A stretch of 64,000 nt of DNA from Armatimonadota bacterium (GCA_018268375.1 JAFDWS010000002.1:1054001-1118000), one strand, 5' to 3'. Numbered from the stretch's first letter, positions 17,409-26,090 are shown. Numbers and translations: made by a program. Notes: a model not told the origin generated them from the sequence alone.

Positions 17409-18845
17409 ATGACCTTAGCTTTGCAGTGCGCCTGCCGCACGGCGTTTCTCTTTCTCGTCTCTGCACCGATAGCCGCAAATGCTCAGTTCAACCTGGCCTG
17501 GGCCGACACCTTGGACGGCGGTCGCAACCTGTGTGACTACGCGACAAATTCGGTCGCTGACAGTCTGGGCAACATCTATGTCGTAGGGACTGTGAACAGC
17601 TACGGCGCCGACGAATTCGCCGACATCTCGCTCCAGAAGTTCTCTCCCACCGGCGTCCTCCTGTGGACGCGACTCTTTGACGGTCCGGCTCACAGCCAGG
17701 ACATTGGGATTGACCTCGCACTAGGCGGTGATGGGAGCGTCAACGTGGTTGGCAGAGTCTTGACCGCCGATGCCAGTAGCGACATCGTGACGCTCAAGTA
17801 CCGCGCGACCGATGGCGCCCTCCTTTGGTCTCGCCAGATCGACGGCCCTGCTCACAGCGTGGACACAGGCTGCGATATCGCGGCGGACGCAAGCGGCAAC
17901 GTCTTCGTCACCGGAGAAGTCTGGAACGACGCCGAGTTCTACTCCAACGGCGACTATTGCACCGTCAAGTACACGGCGGATGGGAGCCTCGCATGGAGCA
18001 GGCTCTACGACGGCCCTGCGAACTACATCGCCATCAGCGATCAGCCCCAGAACATCGCAGTAGATCGCAATGGAGACGTCGTGGTCAGCGGAGACTCTCC
18101 AGGCCCTTCCAATATCGACGACATCGTTACCGTCAAGTATCGCGGCAGCGACGGCGCCCAGCTTTGGGAGCAACGCTACACCGGCCTCGGGGCGAACGAC
18201 AATGCTGTTGGGCTCGAAATCGCCTCGAACGGCGACCCCATCGTCACCGGCAACACGTTCCAAAACGACTACAAGATCGTCGTGATCCGCTATGACTCGG
18301 TGAGCGGGGTTCAGCAATGGGCCAAGGTCGACGTCTTCCCCCACCATGGGCAGTTGAACCGCTTCTACAGCATGGCCCTGGATCAAGGGAACAACCCGGT
18401 CATCTCGTTGACCTACGATCCAGACGTCAACGAGAGCAACCTCAATTACAACATTCAGACGACCAAGTACGACTTCGCGACAGGGGAAAGAATCTGGTCG
18501 GTCAGCTACGGCAATTCGGACAGGTACGACGCTCAAGGCGCCAGAGCGGTCGCCGTGGACAAGCTCGGCAATGTCGTCGTCGCCGGTTCGAGCCTTGTCT
18601 TGCCCCACACCCGTTTCGCCCTGTGGTACTACCGGGGCAGCGACGGAGCCCTGCTTTGGACCAAGGACTACGCCTTTCCGTTCGATTCGGACAAGCCCTC
18701 GCGCGTCTTCTTCGACCGCTTTGGCAACATCGTGTCGTGCGGAACGACCACGAACAACAACACGAGCCTTACGGACGTCTTCGTGACAAAGTGGACCAGG
18801 AACGGAACGCCACAAGTCGGGGGCGGGCACATCATCGGAGACTGA
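17409..18845 (+). CDS. Secreted beta-propeller (SBBP/PQQ-like repeat) protein
   Basis: A GGAGG site at 17396-17400 sets the start at 17409 (478 residues) rather than the TTG at 17394. A signal peptide ends at ANA-QF. The rest is about seven repeats of a ~55-residue blade with recurring D-x-x-G-N-V/I-x-V-x-G, V/L-K-Y and G-x-x-L/Q-L-W motifs, typical of SBBP-type propellers. It is probably an extracellular or envelope scaffold, as no catalytic residues are seen. It diverges from hsp20; TTGGAC (17343) and TACTAA (17368) with a 19-bp spacer are a possible promoter. Confidence 0.75.
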   Translation: MTLALQCACRTAFLFLVSAPIAANAQFNLAWADTLDGGRNLCDYATNSVADSLGNIYVVGTVNSYGADEFADISLQKFSPTGVLLWTRLFDGPAHSQDIGIDLALGGDGSVNVVGRVLTADASSDIVTLKYRATDGALLWSRQIDGPAHSVDTGCDIAADASGNVFVTGEVWNDAEFYSNGDYCTVKYTADGSLAWSRLYDGPANYIAISDQPQNIAVDRNGDVVVSGDSPGPSNIDDIVTVKYRGSDGAQLWEQRYTGLGANDNAVGLEIASNGDPIVTGNTFQNDYKIVVIRYDSVSGVQQWAKVDVFPHHGQLNRFYSMALDQGNNPVISLTYDPDVNESNLNYNIQTTKYDFATGERIWSVSYGNSDRYDAQGARAVAVDKLGNVVVAGSSLVLPHTRFALWYYRGSDGALLWTKDYAFPFDSDKPSRVFFDRFGNIVSCGTTTNNNTSLTDVFVTKWTRNGTPQVGGGHIIGD

Positions 18846-18873
18846 CGATCCCCTCAGGTAAAGTAGCTCCATC

Positions 18874-18948
18874 GGGCGGTTGGCTCAGCGGTAGAGCACT
18901 TCGTTCACACCGAAGGGGTCACTGGTTCAAATCCAGTACCGCCCACCA
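18874..18948 (+). tRNA. tRNA-Val (anticodon CAC)
   Basis: The cloverleaf can be drawn completely. Acceptor GGGCGGT pairs with ACCGCCC. The D arm is GCTC/GAGC, the anticodon stem CTTCG/CGAAG has loop TTCACAC, and the T arm is ACTGG/CCAGT with loop TTCAAAT. Discriminator A and an encoded CCA follow. The anticodon CAC reads GUG valine codons. Confidence 0.95.
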
Positions 18949-18989
18949 TTACTAAGGGAGGAGAGCTTCGTGGACAGCCTTGCACCCAG

Positions 18990-19853
18990 CTACTGTTTCG
19001 CGTCGAGAAAGTCGTTCACCATCGGCACAATGATCGCCACGCGCTGCATCAGCGTCACGTGGGTCGTGTCGGGCAAAATGGCCAGGCGCGAGGAGGTGCG
19101 CGGCCCCATATCGCCGTGCGTCTCGCCGCCCTTCAGGCGGAACATCTCCGCGACGTGAGCAAGCAAAACGCCGTCCGCGTCTCCGTGAATGAAGAACATC
19201 GGCGCCTTTGTGGCTTTGAGCTTATCGGCCCCGAAGTCGTATCCTTTCGAGAACATTGCGGTCAGCCGCTGAACGAACTTCGGAAAGTCGTTCGGAGTCG
19301 GGCTCAGCTTCGTGTACTCGGTCTCGAGAGGCGTGCCCTTGAAGGCGTCAGCGGTGAGCCTTGAGATCAGCTCCTGCGCTTCCTTGGGCATGCCGTCGTT
19401 GCGGAACGTGGACGAAATGATGATCGCCCTTCGCACTTTGTCAGGATGGCGGATCGCGCACTCCATGGCAACCGATCCGCCCAAGCTGTAGCCGAGCAAG
19501 TCGGCCTGCGGGATCTTGAGCTGATCGAGCAGCGCGGCCACGTCGTCGGCGAGGCTCTCATACGTCATGTCTCGCGCGATGTCGGCAGTGCGACCGTGTC
19601 CTTGCATTTCAACGGCAATCACCGTTCGCGTCTTGGCGAGCTCAGGGATCCACTCGCTCCAGTTGTTGGTGATGGTCATGAAAGCGCCGTGAAGCAGCAC
19701 GACCGGCTCTCCGGCAGGGCCGGGGTGGATTTCGTAGTACATCTTCATTCCGTTGACGGGAGCGTAGCCGGTCGCCGGTTGCTGTTGGGCCGAGGCGGCA
19801 GTCATAGCGAGAGTCAGAGTCACGAGCATGACCGCTTTCGACACGGTCGTCAT
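18990..19853 (-). CDS. Secreted alpha/beta hydrolase
   Basis: The start is ATG at 19853, overlapping the DUF1801 gene stop (ATGA); the upstream in-frame extension lies inside that gene and is not used. The 287-residue protein has a signal peptide (cleavage near ASA-QQQ) and a canonical hydrolase core. LLHGAF gives the oxyanion site, GYSLGGS the nucleophile Ser, HGDADG the acid and DTTHV the His. The substrate is unknown. It is the last gene of the ArsR-DinB/SRPBCC/DUF1801 operon, a context in which such hydrolases often accompany putative detoxification proteins. Confidence 0.85.
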   Translation of the reverse strand: MTTVSKAVMLVTLTLAMTAASAQQQPATGYAPVNGMKMYYEIHPGPAGEPVVLLHGAFMTITNNWSEWIPELAKTRTVIAVEMQGHGRTADIARDMTYESLADDVAALLDQLKIPQADLLGYSLGGSVAMECAIRHPDKVRRAIIISSTFRNDGMPKEAQELISRLTADAFKGTPLETEYTKLSPTPNDFPKFVQRLTAMFSKGYDFGADKLKATKAPMFFIHGDADGVLLAHVAEMFRLKGGETHGDMGPRTSSRLAILPDTTHVTLMQRVAIIVPMVNDFLDAKQ

Positions 19854-20344
19854 CGTTTTTTTCCGCCAATGAATGGCATGGTGGCGGCCTGCTCCATCCA
19901 CGACGCCAACTGGGCTTCGTCGATCTCGTCGACAGAAGCCAACTCCACCCCACGGGTTGCCTTTCCCATACCGGTCGGCGTCACCGGCGGTTCTGGCTTG
20001 AGCTCCGTGCCGCGAATGAACATCAGTTTCACGTGCCCCACGAAGGCTCCAGATGAGAAGCACCACCCCCCATCGACACCGTAATAGGCCATGCCCCATT
20101 TCACTGCTCGCTGGAGGCCCGGTAATGTTCGGGCAGCCAGGGCATCAATCCGCTCAGCGATGTCGCGCTGGGGCTGGGGCAAGCTGGCGATGTACTGAAA
20201 TACGGGTTTGTCGCCCGTTGCGGCCTTCGCGTCACTTGCTTTGCCCGTCATGGCGACCAGCAGTTGGACAGGGTGCTGGCCTTGCCCACCTTTCATTTCC
20301 TTGGCGTCGGCGGCGCTCTTCTCCGTTGCGTCACTTGGCTTCAT
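19850..20344 (-). CDS. DUF1801 family protein
   Basis: The 164-residue soluble protein has a ~40-residue charged N-terminal region. The conserved core follows: [19 protein letters not shown], then [10 protein letters not shown] and KLMFIRG, the signature of the DUF1801/YdhG fold. Family function is unknown; members commonly sit beside SRPBCC and ArsR genes. It has 4-nt overlaps with both neighbours, indicating strict co-translation. Confidence 0.8.
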   Translation of the reverse strand: MKPSDATEKSAADAKEMKGGQGQHPVQLLVAMTGKASDAKAATGDKPVFQYIASLPQPQRDIAERIDALAARTLPGLQRAVKWGMAYYGVDGGWCFSSGAFVGHVKLMFIRGTELKPEPPVTPTGMGKATRGVELASVDEIDEAQLASWMEQAATMPFIGGKKR

Positions 20345-20832
20345 GATTGTGCCTCCGCACCCGACCCCAATCCCGTAAGCAACGCGTCCAGCTGGTCCAG
20401 CACCTCGGGCATCGCGCCCGTGGATCCCGTTTCGACCGCCTCCGCATTCGGATAGAGGTCGTGCACCGTCAACAGCGTCTTCCCATCGGTCTCCTCAAAG
20501 GTCACAGTGGTGACGGTCGCGCCCTCGTCGCCCTCTTCATTGGTCCAAACGAGGCGCGAGTGCGGCGTCACTTCGACGTATGTTCCAAAGAACTCCATCG
20601 TCGAGCCCTCGTGCAGGAATGCCAAGCGGTACTGCCCCCCGGGGCGAACGTCTAGTTCGCACGCAACCAGGTTCAGCCCATAAGACTTCGGCACCCACCA
20701 CTGCCTGAATAGCTCGGGCTTGGTCCATGCGTCCCACACGAGGCGGGCAGGGGCGTTGACGGTGCGTGTGACGACGAGTTCGAGGTCGGAAATCCGTTCG
20801 ACTGTGGTTTCGTTCTCTTTGCTGACTTGCAT
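20341..20832 (-). CDS. SRPBCC (AHSA1-like) domain protein
   Basis: The 163-residue START-like fold protein would bind a hydrophobic ligand or act as an Hsp90-activator-like module. The diagnostic VVTRTVNAPARLVWDAWTKPE, of which V-x-R-x-x-x-A-P is the conserved part, is followed by WWVPKSYG and DVRPGGQYR and ends in the typical C-terminal helix. A clear ribosome binding site (AAGGAAAA) precedes the ATG, 38 bp after the ArsR-DinB gene. The regulator directly upstream is its likely repressor. Confidence 0.88.
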   Translation of the reverse strand: MQVSKENETTVERISDLELVVTRTVNAPARLVWDAWTKPELFRQWWVPKSYGLNLVACELDVRPGGQYRLAFLHEGSTMEFFGTYVEVTPHSRLVWTNEEGDEGATVTTVTFEETDGKTLLTVHDLYPNAEAVETGSTGAMPEVLDQLDALLTGLGSGAEAQS

Positions 20833-20870
20833 TTGCTTTTTCCTTACGTTATCCAGTCCTAGACAGTGGC

Positions 20871-21746
20871 TCAGTTCCTTGGTGCGGGCCAGGCCGGCGA
20901 ACCGAAGCCGTAGAGGCGGTTCGGGTGCGGAGCGTCATAGGGCCCGTCTCCATCGAGGCCAAGCTCGAAATGGAGCATGGTCATCTGGCCGCTCTTGCTG
21001 ACGATGTGTTGCGCCATGTGGAACAGATAGTCCCGGACGGACCGGCGATGGCCGTCTGGGCTGGATCTGAGTTCGTCCATCATGGGTGGCTCAATGCTCT
21101 GGAGGAGTTCCCGCCACGCCTCTTTCTCGGTCTCGAGTAAATCCAGCATGTTGACGCGGTCCTGAGGGAGATCTGGAACGGCCACCTGGCGTGCAGGGTC
21201 GAGCACTGTCATCTCCTGCCGATCGCTCCGCAGCCACATCCACGCGTGCTCGCAGATCTCGCGGGCCGTGGGTGTGCGCTCGGAGAAACTCCAGTTCCAC
21301 TTTTCCGCGGGGATTTCCCGGGCGCGGCGGAGGATTCCGCCGGTGAACGCGCAAATGAGTTGCTCGTACCCCTCAATCTCGCTCGAAGGGGAATCCCCGG
21401 CCTTTGCTTTCTCCTTCCGCCTCAGTTCCTCGACAACATTGCCCAACTCGACGAAGCGCTCGGCCCAGAGCTGGCGATGATGCTCGATCCATGCCGCCTC
21501 TTCTTCCAACCCACGTAGCCCGAGCTTGCAGGTCCGTACCCGCCCGACCTTTTCGGTCCTGACGAGCCCCGCTTGCTCCAAGATCCCTATATGCTTCTTC
21601 ATGCCCGTGAGGGTCATGCGGAACATTTCGGCAAGCGCGGTTATCGATGCGTCCGCACGCCCGAGTTGCTCCAGAACACCGCGTCGGGTGGCGTCCGAGA
21701 GCGCGCCGAACGCGATGTCAAAGTGGGCAGCTCGATACTGTACCAT
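20871..21746 (-). CDS. ArsR-family regulator fused to a DinB-like domain
   Basis: The start is ATG at 21746, at the centre of an operator palindrome, not the upstream in-frame codon. Residues 1-95 are a winged helix of the ArsR type (FGALSDATRRGVLEQL, then FRMTLTGMKKHIGILEQAGLV). Residues of about 120-275 match the DinB four-helix fold, with a buried His near ICEHAWMWL and a second H-x-x-x-H-like MAQHIVSKSGQM helix. This fusion would let a small molecule or metal bound in the DinB module control DNA binding. It leads the operon and probably represses it. Confidence 0.75.
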   Translation of the reverse strand: MVQYRAAHFDIAFGALSDATRRGVLEQLGRADASITALAEMFRMTLTGMKKHIGILEQAGLVRTEKVGRVRTCKLGLRGLEEEAAWIEHHRQLWAERFVELGNVVEELRRKEKAKAGDSPSSEIEGYEQLICAFTGGILRRAREIPAEKWNWSFSERTPTAREICEHAWMWLRSDRQEMTVLDPARQVAVPDLPQDRVNMLDLLETEKEAWRELLQSIEPPMMDELRSSPDGHRRSVRDYLFHMAQHIVSKSGQMTMLHFELGLDGDGPYDAPHPNRLYGFGSPAWPAPRN

Positions 21747-21758
21747 TTGGTTCAGTAT
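21735..21758. promoter_or_regulatory. Putative operator over the ArsR-DinB start codon
   Basis: A 24-bp inverted repeat, with half-sites ATACTGTACCA and TGGTTCAGTAT around TT and one mismatch per arm. The minus-strand ATG (21746-21744) is in its centre. The -10 TATACT (21754-21759, minus strand) overlaps one arm and lies 7 nt from the ATG. Binding would block both polymerase and the start of a leaderless mRNA. Confidence 0.65.
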
Positions 21759-21831
21759 ATCACATGAATGGCGGGATCGCAAGAGTCCCATCAGCCCGCT
21801 CGGCTAGGGCTCAGCGGAACCCGAACCCCGC

Positions 21832-21884
21832 GGAGGCGTCATAATGGTTGACGCTCGGGCAAAGGCTCATGCCTCCGGGCTTTT
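21832..21884 (+). promoter_or_regulatory. Leader of the DEAD-box helicase gene
   Basis: The stretch holds a CATAAT hexamer near 21839, a small AGGC-TCAT-GCCT hairpin and then GGGCTTTTTG just before the ATG at 21888. GGAGGC and GCCTCC at its two ends could pair instead. This could act as an attenuator of helicase expression. It is a weak case made only from base pairing. Confidence 0.25.
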
Positions 21885-21887
21885 TGT

Positions 21888-23090
21888 ATGTCCAAATCTC
21901 AACACCTTAAGGGGTTTCAGCACCTGGGCCTGCCTGCACGCTTCGTGCAAGCGGTCGCCCGCTTGGGTTATCACACGCCCACCCCCATCCAGCAGGACGC
22001 GATCCCCGTTGCGCTCTCCGGACGAGACCTTGTCGGAATCGCCCAGACGGGCACCGGCAAGACCCTTGCGTTCGGCCTTCCAATGCTCAGCCGGCTGCAG
22101 CCCGGTGAGTTCGGCCTTGTCCTCGCCCCCACCCGCGAACTGGCCCAACAGATCGACGACAGCCTGCGACGCTTCGAAGTGAAGACCGCTCTTCTCATCG
22201 GCGGCGCACCGATGGCCAAACAAGTCGGCCAGCTCCGCGCCCGACCGACCGTCGTCGTCGCCACCCCGGGACGCCTTCTCGACCACCTGGCCCAGAAGAC
22301 CGCCGACCTCAGGCGTGTTTCCATCGTCGTTCTCGACGAGGCTGACCGCATGCTCGACATGGGTTTCACCCCTGCGATCCGGAAGATCCTGGACGCGACC
22401 CCCACCAGCCGCCAGACCATGCTCTTCTCGGCTACGATGCCAAAAGAGATCTTGCGGATGGCAGAGACCGACCTTCGCAAGCCCGTGCACGTGGAGGTCG
22501 ACCCGGCTGGCACCGTCACCGAACTGGTCAAACAGGAACTCGTCTTTGTCTCGAAGGACGAGAAAGGTCCGGAGCTCGCGCGACTCCTCAAAGAGGACAA
22601 CGGGCCGGTGCTGGTCTTTGCCCGCACCCGCCACGGAGCTCGGAAACTCGCGAAGTCGCTCAAGATCCAGGGCCACAGCGCGGCCGAGATCCACTCGGAC
22701 CGAACCCTCGCCCAGCGTAAAGCCGCCCTCCACGGCTTCAAGAACGGTGACTACCGAGTGCTGGTCGCAACCGACATTGCCGCCCGCGGCATTGACGTGA
22801 AGAACATCTCTTTGGTCGTGAACTACGACGTCCCTGACAATCCCGAGGACTATGTTCACCGGATCGGCCGAACCGGCCGCGCAGGCGCTCGGGGCCGGGC
22901 CGTGACCCTAGCGACGCATGAGCAGAAAGGCGAAGTCCGTGACATCGAAAAGCTTCTCAAGTCTGAGCTTCCGGTCTCGAAACGCACTGCCACTGAAAAA
23001 CGACCGGTCGAGAACGAACCCAAGTCGTTCCCCGCGCGCCAAGCCCGTCGAAACCGCTTTCAAAGGGCTCGCAAGCGGGCCGTCGCCTAA
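21888..23090 (+). CDS. DEAD-box ATP-dependent RNA helicase (RhlE/CshA-like)
   Basis: The 400-residue protein unwinds short RNA duplexes during ribosome assembly or RNA decay. All helicase motifs are present in order: the Q motif (TPTPIQQDAIP), AQTGTGKT (motif I), PTRELAQQ (Ia), VLDEADRML (II), SATMP (III), and HRIGRTGR (VI) near residue 325. The C-terminal extension of about 50 residues is basic and ends in RNRFQRARKRAVA, a likely RNA-binding tail. No ribosome binding site is obvious. Confidence 0.93.
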   Translation: MSKSQHLKGFQHLGLPARFVQAVARLGYHTPTPIQQDAIPVALSGRDLVGIAQTGTGKTLAFGLPMLSRLQPGEFGLVLAPTRELAQQIDDSLRRFEVKTALLIGGAPMAKQVGQLRARPTVVVATPGRLLDHLAQKTADLRRVSIVVLDEADRMLDMGFTPAIRKILDATPTSRQTMLFSATMPKEILRMAETDLRKPVHVEVDPAGTVTELVKQELVFVSKDEKGPELARLLKEDNGPVLVFARTRHGARKLAKSLKIQGHSAAEIHSDRTLAQRKAALHGFKNGDYRVLVATDIAARGIDVKNISLVVNYDVPDNPEDYVHRIGRTGRAGARGRAVTLATHEQKGEVRDIEKLLKSELPVSKRTATEKRPVENEPKSFPARQARRNRFQRARKRAVA

Positions 23091-23124
23091 CTTGCCTGCA
23101 CTGAGATCCAGTTAGCCGGCTACC

Positions 23125-23493
23125 TCAAGCGCGGGCCTGGAACAATTCGACGGGGTTGCCGTCCGGATCATCCAACAAGACTTGAGTACCGCCGGGGCCG
23201 GACAAGGGATCGTTTCTGAACGTCGCGCCCTGAGCCAGGAGCGAGGCCATGGTCTCCTCCATATCCTCGACCTCGACGACAAAGCGGTTCCAACCGCCTG
23301 GCTCTGGCACGCGGCCGTCCTTCATTGGCTTCATCGCCGATGTGCCGGGCCCACTCAGCCAAAGCGTCAGATCGCCCTTTCGCAAAATGGCGATGGCTGG
23401 CCCGTACTGCTCCACAAGTTCGAAGCCGAGAAGGATGCAGTAGAACTCGCGTGAGGCGTCGACATTGCTGACGAAGTAACGGACCGAGACCAT
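23125..23493 (-). CDS. VOC (glyoxalase/bleomycin-resistance fold) protein
   Basis: The 122-residue protein is one VOC domain: VRYFVSNVDASREFYCILLGFE at the N-terminus (the conserved part is the R-x-F-Y), and the closing LLDDPDGNPVELFQ motif with the metal-ligand Glu. The substrate is not predictable. A GAGGTGAG ribosome binding site precedes the ATG. It lies between the helicase (convergent) and arsR (divergent); an arsenic link cannot be excluded, but nothing in it is Cys-rich. Confidence 0.85.
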   Translation of the reverse strand: MVSVRYFVSNVDASREFYCILLGFELVEQYGPAIAILRKGDLTLWLSGPGTSAMKPMKDGRVPEPGGWNRFVVEVEDMEETMASLLAQGATFRNDPLSGPGGTQVLLDDPDGNPVELFQARA

Positions 23494-23525
23494 GGAGACT
23501 CACCTCTCAAGGGAGAGACCCGCTT

Positions 23526-23546
23526 CCGGCCGCAAGTTGCGGCCGG
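23526..23546. repeat. Perfect 10-bp inverted repeat upstream of the VOC gene
   Basis: Arms CCGGCCGCAA/TTGCGGCCGG are separated by one base. It lies 33 bp upstream of the VOC gene start in the 200-bp divergent region with arsR. It could be a leader hairpin or a protein-binding site; it has no T tract. Confidence 0.5.
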
Positions 23547-23650
23547 TGCCACGGGCAGACTGCTTCCCGGCTAGAGCGCTCCAGTCGGGCACCCCCATCA
23601 TATCAAAAGAGGAAGCGGCGGTGCAACATCCGGAAGCGGGACCTTTGATA

Positions 23651-23670
23651 CAACAGTTTAATAGTTGTTG
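23651..23670. promoter_or_regulatory. Putative ArsR operator
   Basis: Inverted repeat CAACA-N10-TGTTG immediately upstream of arsR, in a markedly AT-rich stretch. TATGAT (23677) and TATTCT (23682), 11 and 6 nt from the ATG at 23694, are candidate -10 elements. Confidence 0.45.
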
Positions 23671-23693
23671 AATTGTTATGATATTCTCTTCCC

Positions 23694-24050
23694 ATGGAGA
23701 CGAAAGACGCCGCCGCAATGTTCAAGGCGCTCGGCGATCCGACCCGCCTCTCGATCTTTCAGTTCGTCCGAGGATGCTGCTGCGAGGTCGCTGTGGGCGA
23801 GCAAGGCGAGGTCCGGCCCGTTGCCGGTCCCACCGTCGGTGAGGTCTGCTGTCACGTCCATGGCCCCGACAAGCCCCTGTCCTCCGTGAGTTTCCACCTC
23901 AAGGAGCTCCGGACTGCGGGCCTCATCCACATGGACAAGCGCGGCAAGAACATGGTCTGCAGCACCGACCGCGCGTCCCTGCGCCGGCTTGCAGAGTTCC
24001 TCACCGAGCCTTCCCTCGAAGGCGACTGTTGCACAGGAGTATCGAAATGA
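23694..24050 (+). CDS. arsR: Arsenic-responsive ArsR repressor
   Basis: The 118-residue winged-helix repressor would release its operator when arsenite is bound. FKALGDPTRLSIFQFV is the typical first helix and LSSVSFHLKELRTAGLI the recognition helix region. It has an unusually rich set of thiols: C28, C29 and C30 (GCCCEV), a VCCHVHG segment and CC near the C-terminus, any three of which could form the As(III) site. It leads the arsenic operon and overlaps arsM by 4 nt. Confidence 0.9.
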   Translation: METKDAAAMFKALGDPTRLSIFQFVRGCCCEVAVGEQGEVRPVAGPTVGEVCCHVHGPDKPLSSVSFHLKELRTAGLIHMDKRGKNMVCSTDRASLRRLAEFLTEPSLEGDCCTGVSK

Positions 24051-24910
24051 ACAAACTGACCGAAAGAGAAGACGTCCGCGACCTCGTCCGCAAGAAGTAT
24101 GGCGAAGCCGCCCTGAAAGTCCTTGCCGGCCAAGGCTCCGCGTGCTGCGGCACGACGACCGACGAGGGAGCCGCTTGTTGCGGATCCACCACAAATTCAG
24201 ACTGCTGCTCGAACAGCGACCCTATCTCCGGAGACCTCTACTCGGACACGGAAGCTGCTGAGATCCCAGAGTCCGCGATCCTCGCCTCACTCGGGTGCGG
24301 GAATCCCACCGCCCTGGCCCAACTCGAGGAGGGCGAGACCGTCCTCGACCTCGGGAGCGGAGGCGGCATCGACGTCCTTCTCTCCGCCAAGAGGGTGGGG
24401 CCGAGCGGCTTCGCCTATGGCCTCGATATGACGGACGAGATGCTCCAGCTTGCAGAACGCAACAAGGCCGAGGCGGGAGCGCAAAACGTAATCTTCTTGA
24501 AGGGCCACATCGAGGCTATCCCCTTGCCCGACAGTTCCGTCGACGTCGTCATCAGCAACTGCGTGATCAACCTGTCGGCCGACAAGGACAAGGTTCTGGC
24601 TGAGGCGTTCCGCGTGCTCCGCCCCGGCGGCAGGTTCGCCGTGTCTGACGTCGTCGTCGATGGAGCGCTGCCAGAGGCCGTGCGCCAAGACATGGAGGCG
24701 TACGTCGGATGCATCGCGGGGGCTTTGGACAAAGACGACTATATATCCAAACTGACGGCCGCGGGCTTCAGTCAAGTGACACTCGAGCCAACCCGCCGCT
24801 ACCAGTTCTCGCAGTTGCCAGGGAGCTGGTCAGGCTTGCCCCTAGCAGACCAAGAAGCCCTTGACGGCAAGGTCATGAGCGCGTTCATCCGGGCGGTGAA
24901 GCCCCTTTGA
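24047..24910 (+). CDS. arsM: Arsenite S-adenosylmethionine methyltransferase
   Basis: The start at 24047 forms ATGA with the arsR stop; an earlier in-frame ATG at 24029 is inside arsR. The 287-residue enzyme methylates As(III) to di- and trimethyl forms using SAM. SAM motif I is LDLGSGGGIDV. Conserved Cys are seen in LGCGNP and in YVGCIAGAL, the equivalents of C72 and C174 of CmArsM. The N-terminal region carries three CC pairs (ACCG, ACCG, DCCS) that may hold arsenite. I see no clear equivalent of C224. Volatilisation or sequestration is the likely resistance route. Confidence 0.92.
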   Translation: MNKLTEREDVRDLVRKKYGEAALKVLAGQGSACCGTTTDEGAACCGSTTNSDCCSNSDPISGDLYSDTEAAEIPESAILASLGCGNPTALAQLEEGETVLDLGSGGGIDVLLSAKRVGPSGFAYGLDMTDEMLQLAERNKAEAGAQNVIFLKGHIEAIPLPDSSVDVVISNCVINLSADKDKVLAEAFRVLRPGGRFAVSDVVVDGALPEAVRQDMEAYVGCIAGALDKDDYISKLTAAGFSQVTLEPTRRYQFSQLPGSWSGLPLADQEALDGKVMSAFIRAVKPL

Positions 24911-25314
24911 AAGTGCTCTTCGTCTGCGTGCACAACGCAGGCCGGTCCCAAATGGCGGAAGCGTATGCTAACCACCTCGCGCGCGATCGCGGGGTTGGTC
25001 TGGTCGCTGAGTCCGCCGGCACCGAAGGCGGCAAGCAGCTCAACCCGCTCGCCGTCCAAGTCATGAGCGAAGACGGTATCGACATGACCGGCCAGCAGCC
25101 AAAGCTTTTGACCTCGGAGATGGTGGCGCGTGCCGACAAGGTCGTCTCAATGGGCTGCGGTGTCGACGCCTCGGCCTGCCCTGCGAACTTCATCCTGACC
25201 GAGGACTGGGAGCTCGACGACCCCGCCGGGCAACCGATCGAGAAAGTCCGCAAAATCCGCGATCAGATCCGGGCTCGCGTCCTCACTTTGATCCAGGAGG
25301 CGGTCAACCAGTGA
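24907..25314 (+). CDS. arsC: Arsenate reductase, low-molecular-weight phosphatase type
   Basis: The 135-residue thioredoxin-coupled enzyme reduces As(V) to As(III). The P-loop CVHNAGRS (C-x5-R) is at residues 7-14, and the resolving Cys pair is in MGCGVDASACPA near residues 80-90, as in S. aureus ArsC. The EDWELDDPAGQ motif supplies the general acid. TTG start with a TTGA overlap to the arsM stop. Its product feeds the arsM methyltransferase and the channel encoded next. Confidence 0.93.
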   Translation: MKVLFVCVHNAGRSQMAEAYANHLARDRGVGLVAESAGTEGGKQLNPLAVQVMSEDGIDMTGQQPKLLTSEMVARADKVVSMGCGVDASACPANFILTEDWELDDPAGQPIEKVRKIRDQIRARVLTLIQEAVNQ

Positions 25315-25997
25315 TCAAGCGTTACTTGGCCGAATTCATCGGAACGTTCGTCATCGTATTTGCCCCTGTCTTCGTTGCCAGTGCCGACCTAGTGAATGGC
25401 CGCCATTCGACGGAGCTTACGGTCGCGCTCGTGTCGGGCATGCCCGTGCTCGCCATGATCGCTGCCCTCGGACCGATTTCCGCCGCCCACTTCAACCCAG
25501 CCGTCACCCTCGGCTTTGCAGTCGCGCGCAGAGTTCCATGGCGCTTTGTCATCCCCTACTGGCTTTCCCAACTTGGCGGGGCCTCTGTTGCTGCGACGGC
25601 TGCCTTTCTCGTCTTCGGCAAAGTTGGAGGCGCCCAAGCCACCACACTTGATGCCCAACTTCAGGGCTGTGTGGTCGAGGCTCTGATCACCTTCGTCCTG
25701 ATGCTGACCATCATCGCCGTCGCCACTGACAAACGGACGCCTGGGGGAGTCCCACCCCTCGCTATCGGGATGGCGGTCGTCGTCGGAGTCCTTATCGGTC
25801 TGCCGGTCACAGGCGGCTCGATGAACCCTGCCCGTGCGTTCGGCCCCGCACTGTACAACCAGGGCGCCTTTGCTACCCTGTGGGTGTACTTGGTCGGCCC
25901 CGGCCTAGGGGCCGGTGCCGCCGCACTGATCTACGAGGCCGTTCGCCTCGAACCCGAACACGCCAAAGGAGCTCCGGACCTCGACGAGCGCGTTTAA
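25311..25997 (+). CDS. MIP-family channel, probable arsenite aquaglyceroporin (AqpS-like)
   Basis: The 228-residue protein has six membrane helices and the two half-helix motifs FNPAVTLG and MNPARAFGP. GTG start overlaps the arsC stop (GTGA). In other bacteria an aquaglyceroporin in an ars operon lets As(III) made by ArsC flow out passively, replacing an ArsB/Acr3 pump; no pump is present here. The name aqpS is used by analogy, so I leave the symbol blank. Confidence 0.9.
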   Translation: MIKRYLAEFIGTFVIVFAPVFVASADLVNGRHSTELTVALVSGMPVLAMIAALGPISAAHFNPAVTLGFAVARRVPWRFVIPYWLSQLGGASVAATAAFLVFGKVGGAQATTLDAQLQGCVVEALITFVLMLTIIAVATDKRTPGGVPPLAIGMAVVVGVLIGLPVTGGSMNPARAFGPALYNQGAFATLWVYLVGPGLGAGAAALIYEAVRLEPEHAKGAPDLDERV

Positions 25998-26090
25998 CTT
26001 CAAGAGATAAGCAGGCCGAACGAAAGACATCCCCGAACCCTCAACCCCCATCCGTGCCCTTCCGCACCGGTCGGTCAGGGTACTCAAACG

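Noticed and set aside
17721..18872. 383-codon frame antisense to the propeller protein
   Set aside because: The plus-strand gene has a ribosome binding site and signal peptide. The antisense frame has no motif and ends at the tRNA side.
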